DNA of 64,000 nt, taken from assembly GCF_032248695.1 (NCBI RefSeq), contig NZ_JAVHXC010000011.1, positions 1 to 64,000 of the forward strand. Direction: 5' to 3'. Within the stretch, counting starts at the first letter, position 1, and every line of letters begins with the position of its first letter. Positions 1 to 8,706 of this stretch are shown piece by piece. The notes under the pieces are model-generated. The model was not told the DNA's origin, searched no databases, and worked only from the letters and a program-made list of their open reading frames with translations. Both the position numbers and the translations under genes were made by a program. This DNA is from Dietzia sp032248695. Its GTDB lineage: Bacteria; Actinomycetota; Actinomycetes; Mycobacteriales; Mycobacteriaceae.

Positions 1-613
1 CTGACCGTGGAGGCGAACCTGATGGCCGAATGCCGGCGCCATCACCGGTTCAAGACCTTCTCCGACTGGCGCTACCGATTGGAGCCCGACGGCACTCTGG
101 TCATCACCACCCCTGACGGGGCGACCATGATCACCCGCCCTGAAGGACCCCTGGCCCAATACCGGCGCGAGCAGCAGCGCGCCGAGGCCGATGCCTGGGC
201 CCGCCAGCAACGCCGCAACCCCCACCCGCACACCGACCCGGCCGCGGCCGCGGGGGCGATGGACCAGGCCACCTACTTCACCCGCCGCGCCCAACGCCTG
301 GGCCGCGAACGCACCCAAGCAGCCGCCGCGCCCGGATCGCCCACCACCAGCCCGGCCCCGGCCCCGGCCCCGGCCGCGCCGCGNGGGCCGCGAACGCACC
401 CAAGCAGCCGCCGCGCCCGGATCGCCCACCACCAGCCCGGCCCCGGCCCCGGCCCCGGCCGCGCCGCGGGGGTTCGGCCCGGCCGAGGACAGCCGCTGGT
501 GGCAACGCAACAGACCCCACCACAGCACCCTCGAACACGCCATCCGCCAAGCCCTGCGCGAGCACCTCGAGAAGCAACTCGACCAACAACTCGAACCACC
601 ACCACCCTTCTGA
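1..613 (+). CDS. DUF222/13E12-type HNH endonuclease, C-terminal part, frame broken at an N
   Basis: Only the 3' end lies in the window; frame 1 is open from base 1. The residues CRRHHRFKTFSDWRYR followed by a PDGTL...TTPDG segment are the usual end of the HNH domain in DUF222/13E12-repeat proteins of actinobacteria. A Pro/Ala-rich tail and a charged end (Glu/Gln/Leu-rich, ending EPPPPF) follow. The frame is lost at an N (base 384), which sits between two exact 84-bp copies. Removing one copy plus the N (85 bases) restores a single open frame to the TGA at 611-613, so this is probably an intact gene damaged by assembly. These genes are often multicopy and their function is uncertain. Confidence 0.7.
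300..468. repeat. exact 84-bp direct duplication flanking an N
   Basis: Bases 300-383 and 385-468 are identical over 84 bases with only the N at 384 between them. The unit is itself rich in CCCCGG runs coding Pro-Ala. The layout is what an assembler leaves when it abuts two contigs that really overlap. The frame test (85 extra bases, not a multiple of 3) supports an artefact over a true tandem repeat. Confidence 0.85.
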
Positions 614-973
614 GGGGCCTTGGCGTGCTGCGCAGCGGTGGTGCGGAAGAAAATTCTTGGCCCCGTGGGCAGGCGTGCGGGCGGCGAGATTCCGACCCGA
701 TTGTCGGCCGGGGTTCAGAAGCGGCGGGGAGGCGTCGGGGTGGCGCCGGTGCCGGTGTCCCAGGGCGTCGGGCCTCCTGCAATCACGTGATCCGGCGAGC
801 GCGCAGGCCCCCGCGGTTCCGGTGCGGGTGGCGGAGCGGCAGCACCCTCGGGTCGGCGACAGTGACCGACCTCACTCCAGGCGGACCACCTGCACACTCA
901 TCGGGGATTCAGGTAACAACTTGGGGAAGGTAGATGCAACAACCGGGTTGCGTCATTACGGTGGGGATTGATT
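614..973. other. non-coding stretch upstream of ectA
   Basis: I see no convincing gene here. It contains a perfect 10-base palindrome ATCACGTGAT (782-791), a small inverted repeat GGTCGG/CCGACC (851-856 and 866-871) and the inverted repeat at 936-951 listed separately. No clear -10/-35 pair for the ect operon could be chosen by eye. Confidence 0.5.
936..951. promoter_or_regulatory. inverted repeat in front of ectA
   Basis: GCAAC-AACCGG-GTTGC, 5-base arms with a 6-base spacer, ends 22 bases before the ectA ATG. It is a candidate operator for osmotic control of ectABC. No regulator gene adjoins it, so the partner is unknown. Confidence 0.35.
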
Positions 974-1486
974 ATGAACCCAGGAGAACGAGAAGTACCC
1001 CGTACCCCTGATTCGTCCGACGCGGTGTTCCGTGCGCCCACAGCGGCGGATGGTGCCCGCATGTGGGAGATCGCCCGAGACAGTGGCGTTCTCGACCTCA
1101 ACTCCTCCTACGCCTACGTATTGTGGGGCGCCGAGTTCTCCGAGAGCTCGGTCGTGGTGGAGGTCGAAGGTCGGGTCGTCGGTTTCGTCACCGGATTCAT
1201 CCGCCCCTCCGAGCCGGACACGATCTTCGTGTGGCAGGTCGGCGTCGACGCCGACCAGCGCGGCAAGGGCCTCGCGGCCCGACTGCTGCACAGCCTCATG
1301 GACCGGCTCGCCGAGCGCGGCGTGGTGCGCCTGCGCACCACCATCAGCCCGGACAACGAAGCGTCGCAGCGGACGTTCGGTGCCGTGGCCCGCGACCGGG
1401 GGATGACCCTGTCCAGCGAGGACTACCTGAGCGCGGAGCTGCTCGGAGAGGGTCACGAGCAAGAAGACCTCTACACGATTTCCTAG
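974..1486 (+). CDS. ectA: L-2,4-diaminobutyrate N-acetyltransferase
   Basis: Second step of ectoine synthesis: acetyl-CoA-dependent N4-acetylation of diaminobutyrate, in the cytosol. The protein is a 170-residue GNAT fold with VFRAPTAADGARMWEIARDSGVLD near the N-terminus in family style (quoted in part), LNSSYAYVLW, then the acetyl-CoA loop VDADQRGKGLAARLL and TTISPDNEASQ, all typical of EctA. The ATG at 974 is chosen because GGTGGGG (960-966) lies 7 bases upstream; a TTG at 968 has no room for a ribosome site. First gene of ectABC, 68 bases before ectB. Confidence 0.93.
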   Translation: MNPGEREVPRTPDSSDAVFRAPTAADGARMWEIARDSGVLDLNSSYAYVLWGAEFSESSVVVEVEGRVVGFVTGFIRPSEPDTIFVWQVGVDADQRGKGLAARLLHSLMDRLAERGVVRLRTTISPDNEASQRTFGAVARDRGMTLSSEDYLSAELLGEGHEQEDLYTIS

Positions 1487-1554
1487 ACGAGGGCGCGCGG
1501 GCCGCCCGGCCCACAACCGCCGCCCGCACCTTCCTAATTGGAGTGATCACCGCA

Positions 1555-2850
1555 ATGACCGAGCCCACCCACGACTCCAGCACCAACACGGAGATCTTCG
1601 ACGATCGCGAATCCGAGGTGCGCAGTTACTCGCGTAACTGGCCGGTGGTGTTCGACACCGCCAAGGGGACGACGCTCAAGACCGTCGACGGAGACGAATA
1701 CCTCGACTTCTTCGGCGGCGCCGGCGCCCTCAACTACGGGCACAACGACGAGGACATGAAGAACGCCCTGCTGGAGTACATCTCCCGCGACGGCGTCACC
1801 CACTCGCTCGACAAGTACACCGTGGCCAAGCGCGCCTTCCTGGAGACGTTCACCTCCAAGATCCTCGAGCCGCGCGGCCTGGACTACAAGGTCATGTTCC
1901 CCGGGCCGACCGGCACCAACGCCGTCGAGTCCGCGCTCAAGCTGGCCCGTAAGGTCACCGGCCGCGAGGCCATCATCAACTTCACCAACTCGTTCCACGG
2001 CATGACCCTCGGGTCGCTGTCCGTGACGGGCAACTCGATGAAGCGCGCCGGCGCCGGCATCCCGCTGGTGCACGCCACGCCGATGCCGTACGACAACTAC
2101 TTCGGCGGCGTCACCGAGGACTTCCAGTGGATGGAGCGCGTGCTCGTCGACTCCGGCTCGGGCATGAACCGCCCGGCGGCCGTGATCGTCGAGTGCGTCC
2201 AGGGCGAGGGCGGGATCAACGCCGCCCGCGCCGAGTGGCTGCAGGCGCTCAACGAACTGTGCGTCCGCCACGACATCCTGCTCATCGTCGACGACGTCCA
2301 GATGGGCTGCGGCCGGACCGGCGAGTTCTTCTCGTTCGAGTTCGCGGGCATCAAGCCCGACATCGTCACCCTGTCCAAGTCGATCGGCGGCTACGGCCTG
2401 CCGCTGGCCGTGACGCTGTTCCGTCGCGACCTCGACGAGTGGACCCCGGGCGAGCACAACGGCACGTTCCGCGGCAACAACATGGCGTTCGTGACCGCCG
2501 AGCTCGCGCTGCGCAAGTACTGGTCCGACGACACGCTGCAGAACAAGACCCTCGAGAACGGCCGGATCCTGCGGGAGCGCTTCTCGCCGCTCGTCTACAA
2601 GTACGAGGGCAAGCTCGAGCTCCGCGGCCGCGGCATGGCCTTCGGCATCGCGTTCCTCGAGAACCCGGAGCTCGCGGGCCAGGTCATGGCGCGGTGCTTC
2701 GACAACAAGATGCTCGTCGAGACCGCCGGCCCGAGCGACGAGGTCGTCAAGTTCCTCGCCCCGCTCACCCTGACGGACGAGGAGCGCGACCGCGGCATCG
2801 AGATCTGCTACGAGGCCGTCGACCACGTCCTCGCCCAGCAGTACGCCTGA
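1555..2850 (+). CDS. ectB: diaminobutyrate-2-oxoglutarate transaminase
   Basis: First reaction of ectoine synthesis: transamination of aspartate semialdehyde to L-2,4-diaminobutyrate with glutamate as donor, PLP-dependent. The 431-residue length is normal for EctB. It begins with the family signature ESEVRSYSRNWPVVF. It carries the class III aminotransferase core: GPTGTNAVESALKLARKVTG, the D-D-V-Q-M-G-C-G-R-TG loop after IVD, and the PLP lysine in LSKSIGGYGLP. GGAG at 1540-1543 supports the ATG at 1555; an in-frame GTG at 1543 is the alternative. No ectD (hydroxylase) gene follows. Confidence 0.95.
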   Translation: MTEPTHDSSTNTEIFDDRESEVRSYSRNWPVVFDTAKGTTLKTVDGDEYLDFFGGAGALNYGHNDEDMKNALLEYISRDGVTHSLDKYTVAKRAFLETFTSKILEPRGLDYKVMFPGPTGTNAVESALKLARKVTGREAIINFTNSFHGMTLGSLSVTGNSMKRAGAGIPLVHATPMPYDNYFGGVTEDFQWMERVLVDSGSGMNRPAAVIVECVQGEGGINAARAEWLQALNELCVRHDILLIVDDVQMGCGRTGEFFSFEFAGIKPDIVTLSKSIGGYGLPLAVTLFRRDLDEWTPGEHNGTFRGNNMAFVTAELALRKYWSDDTLQNKTLENGRILRERFSPLVYKYEGKLELRGRGMAFGIAFLENPELAGQVMARCFDNKMLVETAGPSDEVVKFLAPLTLTDEERDRGIEICYEAVDHVLAQQYA

Positions 2851-2914
2851 GCGCGGAACGCGCCCGACCGCGCGTCCGACCGACACAGACCACACCCGGC
2901 CGAGGAGGCACCGC

Positions 2915-3337
2915 ATGATCGTTCGTACGACCGCCGAGATCACCGACACCGACCGCCACATCAAGGGCAACAACGGAAACTGGGAGTCCAAGCGCATCGT
3001 CCTGGCCGACGACCGCGTGGGGTTCTCGTTCCACGAGACCACCATCGCCGCCGGCACGACCAACGACTTCCACTACGCCAACCACGTCGAGGCCGTCTGG
3101 CTGACCCGCGGCAAGGGCACGCTGCGTGACCTCACCAACGACAAGGAGTACCCGCTCGAGGCGGGCACGATGTACCTCCTCGACGGCAACGAGAAGCACC
3201 AGGTGATCGTGGAGGAGGAGATGCAGATGCTCTGCGTCTTCAACCCGCCGGTCGTGGGCGACGAGAACCACGACGAGAACGGCATCTACCCGCTGCTCCG
3301 GCTCCAGGACGACGGCACCGTGGTGCGGGAGAAGTAA
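2915..3337 (+). CDS. ectC: L-ectoine synthase
   Basis: Cyclises N4-acetyl-diaminobutyrate to ectoine, the compatible solute. The protein is a 140-residue cupin that starts MIVRTTAEITDTDRHI. It has GFSFHETTI, the metal-site stretch NDFHYANHVEAVWL and the second cupin half with LDGNEKHQV, as in EctC. GAGGAGG at 2903-2909 is well placed for the ATG. It is the last gene of the operon; the hairpin at 3351-3394 follows 14 bases after the stop. Confidence 0.96.
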   Translation: MIVRTTAEITDTDRHIKGNNGNWESKRIVLADDRVGFSFHETTIAAGTTNDFHYANHVEAVWLTRGKGTLRDLTNDKEYPLEAGTMYLLDGNEKHQVIVEEEMQMLCVFNPPVVGDENHDENGIYPLLRLQDDGTVVREK

Positions 3338-3350
3338 GCCCCGCGCCGCA

Positions 3351-3394
3351 CTCCCCGGCGGTTTCGTTCAGTCCGAGCGAAACCGACCGGGGAG
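3351..3394 (+). terminator. hairpin terminator of ectABC
   Basis: Left arm CTCCCCGGCGGTTTCG (3351-3366), 11-base loop, right arm CGAAACCGACCGGGGAG (3378-3394), with a small mismatch in the middle. No T-tract follows, as is common in high-GC actinobacteria. Confidence 0.75.
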
Positions 3395-3423
3395 TCGTGC
3401 GTTCTGGGGCAGTATCTGTACCC

Positions 3424-4818
3424 GTGACAGACATTGACACCCGTCCAGTAGCGATCATCGGGGCGGGCCCCTCCGGCCTCGCGGCCGCGCGCAACCTCGA
3501 TCGCCAGGGCGTCGACTGGGTGGGCTTCGAGCTCGGCCCCGACGTCGGCGGCCTCTGGAACATCGACGCCCCGCGCAGCACCGTCTACGACTCCGCCCAC
3601 CTCATCTCGTCGGCCCGGACCACGGAGTTCACCGAGTTCCCCATGCCGGCCGACACCCCGGACTACCCGGACCACCGGCGACTGCTCGCCTACTTCCGCG
3701 ACTTCGCCGACCACTTCGGCCTGCGCGAACGGTTCCGCTTCCACACCGAGGTGGTCCGCGCCGAACCGCTGGGCCCGGGGCGCGACTCGGGGTGGCGGCT
3801 CACGGTGCGACAGACCGACGGCGACGACGACGAGGTGGGCCGCGGGCCCGAGGCTGACGCCGGTGAGTTCTCGGCGGTGGTGATCGCGAACGGCACCCTC
3901 TCCGAGCCCAACATCCCGGGGTTCGAGGGCGAGTTCAGCGGCGAGGTCCGCCACACCAGCCGCTACAAGTATCCGCAGGAGCTGGCGGGGAAGCGGGTCC
4001 TCGTGGTGGGCGGCGGCAACAGTGGGTGCGACATCGCGGTCGACGCGGTCCACCACGCCGCGTCGGTCGACATCAGCGTGCGCCGCGGCTACCACTTCGT
4101 GCCCAAGTACATCCTGGGTCGGCCCGCGGACACCCTGAACTCGGGCCGCCCGCTGCCGGCGCGGATCAAGCAGTTCGTCGACTCGCGGATGCTCAAGCTG
4201 TTCACCGGTGACCCGGTGCGGTTCGGGTTCCCGGAGCCCGACCACAAGCTCTACGAATCCCACCCCGTGGTGAACTCGCTGGTCCTGCACCACGTGGGCC
4301 ACGGCGACATCACGGTGCGGCCGGACATCGAGCGCTTCGACGGCCACACCGTGCACTTCCGCGACGGGAAGACGGGGGAGAGGAGTTCCGGCGAGTACGA
4401 CCTCATCATGCTCGCGACCGGCTACGTGCTGGACTACCCGTTCATCGACCGTCAGCACCTGGACTGGCGCGACGGGACGGCAGCCCCGGATCTGCACCTG
4501 AACATCTTCCCGTCGGCCCGCGACGACCTCGCGGTCCTCGGCATGCTCGAGGCGTCCGGCATCGGCTGGCAGGGCCGCTACGAACAGGCCGACCTCGTCG
4601 CCCGCTATCTCGCCGCACGCCGGGACGACTCACCGGCCGGGCGGGCCGCCCTCGTCGTCGTCGATGATTCCCGGCGCGGACCCCGCCCCGACCTCACGGG
4701 CGGCTACCAGTACCTCGGCGTGGACCGGATGGCCTACTACGTCAACAAGACCGCCTACCGCGACGCCGTGACCGGCCTCGTCGCGGAGATGACGCGGGCG
4801 GCGGGGGGCGAGGCGTGA
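3424..4818 (+). CDS. flavin-containing monooxygenase (FMO/Baeyer-Villiger type)
   Basis: A class B flavoprotein monooxygenase of 464 residues. It shows the FAD loop IIGAGPSGLAAARNL at the N-terminus, the FMO fingerprint FSGEVRHTSRYKYP (FxGxxxHxxxY), the NADPH loop VVGGGNSGCDIA and the LATGY motif. It would oxidise a soft nucleophile or ketone with NADPH and O2; the substrate cannot be read from sequence. The GTG at 3424 is taken because homology starts at once (RPVAIIGAGPSG). The stop overlaps the start of the BASS transporter (GTGA), so the two are co-translated. Linked genes suggest import or export plus oxidation of a steroid-like or other hydrophobic acid; that is inference. Confidence 0.88.
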   Translation: MTDIDTRPVAIIGAGPSGLAAARNLDRQGVDWVGFELGPDVGGLWNIDAPRSTVYDSAHLISSARTTEFTEFPMPADTPDYPDHRRLLAYFRDFADHFGLRERFRFHTEVVRAEPLGPGRDSGWRLTVRQTDGDDDEVGRGPEADAGEFSAVVIANGTLSEPNIPGFEGEFSGEVRHTSRYKYPQELAGKRVLVVGGGNSGCDIAVDAVHHAASVDISVRRGYHFVPKYILGRPADTLNSGRPLPARIKQFVDSRMLKLFTGDPVRFGFPEPDHKLYESHPVVNSLVLHHVGHGDITVRPDIERFDGHTVHFRDGKTGERSSGEYDLIMLATGYVLDYPFIDRQHLDWRDGTAAPDLHLNIFPSARDDLAVLGMLEASGIGWQGRYEQADLVARYLAARRDDSPAGRAALVVVDDSRRGPRPDLTGGYQYLGVDRMAYYVNKTAYRDAVTGLVAEMTRAAGGEA

Positions 4819-5756
4819 ACGTCGACGACATCCGGATCGCGTTCGACTCCGGCTCCCTCACCACGCTGAAGATCGTGCTGGGGCTGATCCTGTTCGGGAT
4901 CGCCATGGACACCCGGCTGTCGGACTTCCGGCTCGCGCTGCGCCAGCCCAAGGCGTTCGCGGTGGCGATCCTCGCCCAGTTCGCGCTGCTGCCCGCCCTG
5001 ACCTTCGGACTGACACTACTGCTCGGGGTGCGGGGCTCGGTCGCGCTCGGCATGATCCTCGTGGCGTGCTGCCCGCCGGGCAACGTCTCCAACATCCTCA
5101 CCCACCGGGCGCGCGGCGACGTGGCGCTGTCGGTGTCCATGACGGCGGTCGGCAACGTCCTGTCGATCGTGCTGCTGCCCCTGAACTTCTCGCTGTGGGG
5201 CCACCTGCACCCGACGGGCCGCGACTACTTCGCCGAGATCTCCGTCGCACCGTGGGACATGCTCAGCGAGGTGCTGCTGGTCATCGCGCTGCCGTTCGCG
5301 CTGGGACTGACCGTGTCGCACCTGCTGCCGCAGGTCGCCGCGCGCACGCACCGCGTGGTGGGGATCGCGTCGTTCGTGGCGCTGGGCGGGATCATCGTGA
5401 TCGCGGTGGCCAACAACTGGGCGCTGTTCGTCGCCTACATCGGCGTGGTGGCAGTGGCGGTGTTCCTCCACGACGCGCTCGCGCTGGGTCTCGGATACGC
5501 GATCGCCCGCGGCTTCCGGCTCGACGTGCCGGCCCGCAAGGCCATGACCTTCGAGGTGGGCATCCGCAACGCCGGGCTGGGCCTGCTGTTCGTGTTCAGC
5601 TTCTTCGACGGGCTCGGCGGCATGGCCCTGGTCGCGGCGTGGTGGGGCGTGTGGGACATCATCGCCGGCCTCGTGGTGGCGGTGCTGTGGGCGCGGCGCG
5701 GGAGCGTGCGCAAGGACGGGCCCGGGGCGGGCGTGACGAAGGAGACGGTCTCGTGA
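4815..5756 (+). CDS. BASS-family (bile acid:Na+ symporter-like) transporter
   Basis: A 313-residue integral membrane protein with about 9-10 hydrophobic segments. The block CCPPGNVSNILTHRARGDVA followed by LSVSMTAVGNVLS matches the conserved core of the bile acid:sodium symporter family. IRNAGLGLLF near the C-terminus fits the second conserved motif. The GTG start overlaps the monooxygenase stop, and its own stop overlaps the epimerase start. Substrates in this family range from bile acids to pantoate and pyruvate; the substrate here is unknown. Confidence 0.85.
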   Translation: MNVDDIRIAFDSGSLTTLKIVLGLILFGIAMDTRLSDFRLALRQPKAFAVAILAQFALLPALTFGLTLLLGVRGSVALGMILVACCPPGNVSNILTHRARGDVALSVSMTAVGNVLSIVLLPLNFSLWGHLHPTGRDYFAEISVAPWDMLSEVLLVIALPFALGLTVSHLLPQVAARTHRVVGIASFVALGGIIVIAVANNWALFVAYIGVVAVAVFLHDALALGLGYAIARGFRLDVPARKAMTFEVGIRNAGLGLLFVFSFFDGLGGMALVAAWWGVWDIIAGLVVAVLWARRGSVRKDGPGAGVTKETVS

Positions 5757-6694
5757 AGGTTCTGGTCACCGGCGGCAGCGGGTTCCTCGGCACCGGCGTG
5801 GTCGCCGGGCTCGCCGCGGCCGGATACGAGGTCACCAGCGGCGACCTGCGGGTGCCGGAGGGCGAGTCGCCCGCCCGCGTGCGGCACATCGCGCTCGACG
5901 TCACCGACGCCGGCGCCGTCTCGCGCGCCGTCGTCGGCCACGACGCGGTGGTGCACCTCGCCTCGGTCGTCGACCCCGACGGCATGGGCCGCGACGCCGC
6001 CCAGCGCGTGGACGTCGACGGCTCCCGCCACGTCATCGACGCGTGCGTGGAGCACGGCGTGCGCCGGCTCGTCGTCTCCTCGTCCGGGGCCGCCTACGGC
6101 TACCACGCCGACAACCCCGTGCCGATCACCGAGGCCCAGCCCGTCCGGGGCACCACGGCCTTCGCCTACAGCGACCACAAGGCCCGGGTCGAGCACCTGC
6201 TGGCCGACGCCCGGCGCGACCACCCGCAGCTCGAGCAGGTCGTACTGCGGATCGGCACCATCCTCGGCGACCGGGTCGACAACCAGATCACCGCGCTGTT
6301 CCACCGGCCGCGACTGCTCGCGGTGCGCGGTTCGGACTCGCCGTTCGTGTTCATCTGGGACACCGACCTCGTGGCGATCATCGTGCGCGCCGTGGCCGAC
6401 GGGCCGCCCGGCATCTACAACGTCGCCGGCACCGGCACGCTCACCATCCACCAGATCGCCGCGCGTCTCGGCAAGCGGACCCTCGCGATCCCGGAACCGG
6501 TCCTCAAGGCCGCGCTCACGGTGGGCCGAGCGCTGCGGGCGACCCGCTACGGACCCGAACAGACCGGGTTCCTGCGCTACCGACCCGTGCTGGACAACAC
6601 CCGGCTCCGGCTGGAGTTCGGCTACACGCCCGAGCTCACCACCGTCGAGGCGTTCGACCGCTGGCTGGCCGGGCACCCGGACGCGCACGCCTGA
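5753..6694 (+). CDS. NAD-dependent epimerase/dehydratase (extended SDR)
   Basis: A 313-residue extended short-chain dehydrogenase. The Rossmann loop TGGSGFLGTGVV is at residues 6-17, with ALDVTD, VHLAS and VVSSSGAAYG; the usual YxxxK appears as YSDHK. An SDR of this kind acts on nucleotide sugars or sterol-like 3-hydroxyl groups. It is the third gene of the overlapping FMO-BASS-SDR operon, so its substrate is probably related to that of the monooxygenase. Confidence 0.82.
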   Translation: MKVLVTGGSGFLGTGVVAGLAAAGYEVTSGDLRVPEGESPARVRHIALDVTDAGAVSRAVVGHDAVVHLASVVDPDGMGRDAAQRVDVDGSRHVIDACVEHGVRRLVVSSSGAAYGYHADNPVPITEAQPVRGTTAFAYSDHKARVEHLLADARRDHPQLEQVVLRIGTILGDRVDNQITALFHRPRLLAVRGSDSPFVFIWDTDLVAIIVRAVADGPPGIYNVAGTGTLTIHQIAARLGKRTLAIPEPVLKAALTVGRALRATRYGPEQTGFLRYRPVLDNTRLRLEFGYTPELTTVEAFDRWLAGHPDAHA

Positions 6695-6716
6695 GGCGCG
6701 CCGGCCCCGGGCAGGG

Positions 6717-6722
6717 CAGACT
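6717..6722 (+). promoter_or_regulatory. candidate -10 (CAGACT), leaderless
   Basis: CAGACT ends 6 bases before the GTG at 6729; one mismatch to TANNNT. Confidence 0.4.
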
Positions 6723-6728
6723 GTCCGG

Positions 6729-7562
6729 GTGTCGACGATCGTGTTCCTCCACGCCCATCCCGATGACGAGACCTCGCAGACCGCCGGGATGATGGCCCTG
6801 GCCGCCCGCGCGGGCCACCGCGTGGTGACCGTGTTCGCCACCGACGGCGATCACGGCGAGCGTCCCGAACACCTCGGCCCCGAGGGCGACCTCGTCGACC
6901 ACCGCCGCGGCGAGGCGCGGGCCGCGGCGGCCGTGCTCGGTGTGGACCGCATCGACTGGCTGGGGTACCGCGATTCCGGGATGACCGGCTGGGCGCAGAA
7001 CGACGACCCGCTCTGCCTGCACCGCGCCGACGTCGACGAGGCGGCGGCCAGGGTCGCGCGGATCCTCGACCGCGAGGACGCCGACTACCTGGTGGGCTAC
7101 GACGACCACGGCAACTACGGTCACCCCGACCACATCGCCGTGCACCGCACCGCCCGCCGCGCCGCGCAGCTGGCCGCCCGCCGACCGCGCCTGCTCGAGG
7201 CCACGACGAACCGCGACGCCCAGCTCGCGATGCTCGACAGCCCGGAGGCCGCCGAGTTCCTGCGCGCGCTCGCCTCCGGTGGCATGGAGCTGGACGTGGA
7301 GCGCGTGCGTGCCGCGATCCTCACCGGCGACGACGGGCAGCCGGTGGGAATGCCGGAGTCGGAGATCGCGTGGGCGATCGACCTGCCCGAGGACGTGGTC
7401 GCGCTCAAGCGCCGCGCGATGCGGTGCCATGCCAGCCAGACCAGCGACATCGGCATGATGCTCGCGCTGCCGCCGGAGGTCTACGCGGTGGCCTTCGGCA
7501 CCGAGTACCTGGTCGAGCCGGGCGTGGAGCAGTCGATGCGCCGCGGGTGGCCGTTCGACTGA
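6729..7562 (+). CDS. PIG-L/LmbE family zinc deacetylase
   Basis: A 277-residue member of the GlcNAc-PI de-N-acetylase family (MshB, Mca and relatives). The metal motif HAHPDDE is at residues 8-14 and the second ligand motif YGHPDHIAVH is near residue 130. It may act on mycothiol conjugates or another N-acetyl sugar. The shortened MshB pattern and the lack of a mycothiol gene nearby leave the substrate open. The GTG start has no ribosome site but a -10-like CAGACT 6 bases upstream. It runs convergent with the DUF2332 gene, 12 bases away. Confidence 0.8.
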   Translation: MSTIVFLHAHPDDETSQTAGMMALAARAGHRVVTVFATDGDHGERPEHLGPEGDLVDHRRGEARAAAAVLGVDRIDWLGYRDSGMTGWAQNDDPLCLHRADVDEAAARVARILDREDADYLVGYDDHGNYGHPDHIAVHRTARRAAQLAARRPRLLEATTNRDAQLAMLDSPEAAEFLRALASGGMELDVERVRAAILTGDDGQPVGMPESEIAWAIDLPEDVVALKRRAMRCHASQTSDIGMMLALPPEVYAVAFGTEYLVEPGVEQSMRRGWPFD

Positions 7563-7574
7563 GCGCCGGGCCGG

Positions 7575-8600
7575 TCAGGGCGTGTCGAGGGCGCGGACCC
7601 AGTCGCCGTGACCGTGCGCCGTGGCCAGGGGGCGACCGTTGACGGCGACGACGAAGATGCCCTTGTGGCGCCGGATCGACTCCGGGACCTGCGCGGCCAC
7701 GTCGGGCAGGAGGGTCACCCCCTCGACCGAGATCCACACGCAGTCCAGCTCGGTGACACGGCGGACGAACTCGGCGCGGGCCGGTGGCTCGAGGTATCCG
7801 AGCACCGCGGTGTGGAACACCACCGGGGTGGTGCCGGCCGGGCAGGCGGCCACGGACTCCTCCAGCCGCTCGAGGAGGTCACCGGCGAGGATCTTCGGCG
7901 GGTCGGCGGCCGCGATGTCCAGGGCGGCGTCCAGGCGCGGCCCCCGCTGGTCGTGCTGGCCCGGCCAGATGAGGCTGTGCAGCCAGGCGCGGGACCCGGG
8001 GTCGGCGGGGTCGACGGGCGACAGGTCGACACCGCCGCGGTGGACGACCTCGGGAAGCGAGCGAGGCAGGGACACGCCGTCCCGCAGCGCGCAGTCGAGC
8101 ACCGGTGTGCGGGCCCCGGCCCCGGCCGCGGTTCTGGCGCCGTCGGGCCGGATCTCGTGGGTGCTCCCGCCGTCGAGTGTGTAGCGGTAGGCGTAGCGGT
8201 CCGGGTACAGGCACAGGCCCGCCGAGGCGCCCATCTCCACCAGTGCCAGTGGTCCGGACAGGAGCGAGAGGAACGGCAGCAGCACCGCGCAGCGTTTGGC
8301 CTCGTTGGTCTGGGTGGAGTGGGTGAGCACGACCTGCTCGATCCGAGCCCAGTGCTCGTGGACGAAGTCACGGAACGCCGGGTAGTCCTCGGTCTCGGGC
8401 GCACCGGCGTGCCGGGCGGCGGCGAAGAACAGGGCGGGCTGCCGCTTGATGCGCGGCAGCGTCGCGATGAGGTCGGCGGTCGGGGGGTCCCCTGCGACGC
8501 CGCGGGCCCAGGCGAGGTAGACCGGGGTGCGACCGCGGACCTCGAACTCGGCGAAGTCGGAGTAGCGGGTGGGGACGTCGTCGACGTGCGCGGAGTCCAT
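7575..8600 (-). CDS. DUF2332 family protein
   Basis: A 341-residue soluble protein with no membrane segment or signal. PVYLAWARGVAGD near the N-terminus, NEAKRCAVLLPFLS, LVEMGASAGLCLYPDRYAY and the C-terminal LGYLEPPARAEFV match the DUF2332 family. The GASAGL block looks like an AdoMet-binding loop, so a methyltransferase-like fold is possible, but the biochemical role is not established. The ATG at 8600 lies divergent from the hydroquinone-reductase-like gene, across a 131-base promoter region. Confidence 0.75.
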   Translation of the reverse strand: MDSAHVDDVPTRYSDFAEFEVRGRTPVYLAWARGVAGDPPTADLIATLPRIKRQPALFFAAARHAGAPETEDYPAFRDFVHEHWARIEQVVLTHSTQTNEAKRCAVLLPFLSLLSGPLALVEMGASAGLCLYPDRYAYRYTLDGGSTHEIRPDGARTAAGAGARTPVLDCALRDGVSLPRSLPEVVHRGGVDLSPVDPADPGSRAWLHSLIWPGQHDQRGPRLDAALDIAAADPPKILAGDLLERLEESVAACPAGTTPVVFHTAVLGYLEPPARAEFVRRVTELDCVWISVEGVTLLPDVAAQVPESIRRHKGIFVVAVNGRPLATAHGHGDWVRALDTP

Positions 8601-8687
8601 GTCCCCAGCGTCGCCGCCCGTGCCCGCCCACCGCCACCGGACACGCCGACGCGAGGAAAGGGTGGCCGCACCCGGGCCCGCGCGGTA

Positions 8688-8706
8688 TATTGGTGACGCA
8701 TCAATA
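8688..8706. promoter_or_regulatory. operator-like inverted repeat over the +1 region of the GS-HQR-like gene
   Basis: TATTGGTG-ACG-CATCAATA, 8-base arms with one mismatch. It overlaps a good -10 (TATATT, 8686-8691) for the plus-strand gene at 8732. Position and form suit a MarR- or TetR-type repressor. No regulator gene is adjacent. Confidence 0.6.

Noticed and set aside
300..468. A true tandem repeat or programmed frameshift site
   Set aside because: The N and the 85-base frame test point to contig joining, not biology.
782..791. ATCACGTGAT palindrome as the ectABC operator
   Set aside because: It is nearly 190 bases from the gene with no promoter nearby; a ten-base palindrome is expected by chance in this length of GC-rich DNA.
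851..871. GGTCGG/CCGACC as a terminator or tRNA remnant
   Set aside because: Six-base arms only and no cloverleaf can be drawn. No tRNA or rRNA was recognised anywhere in the window.
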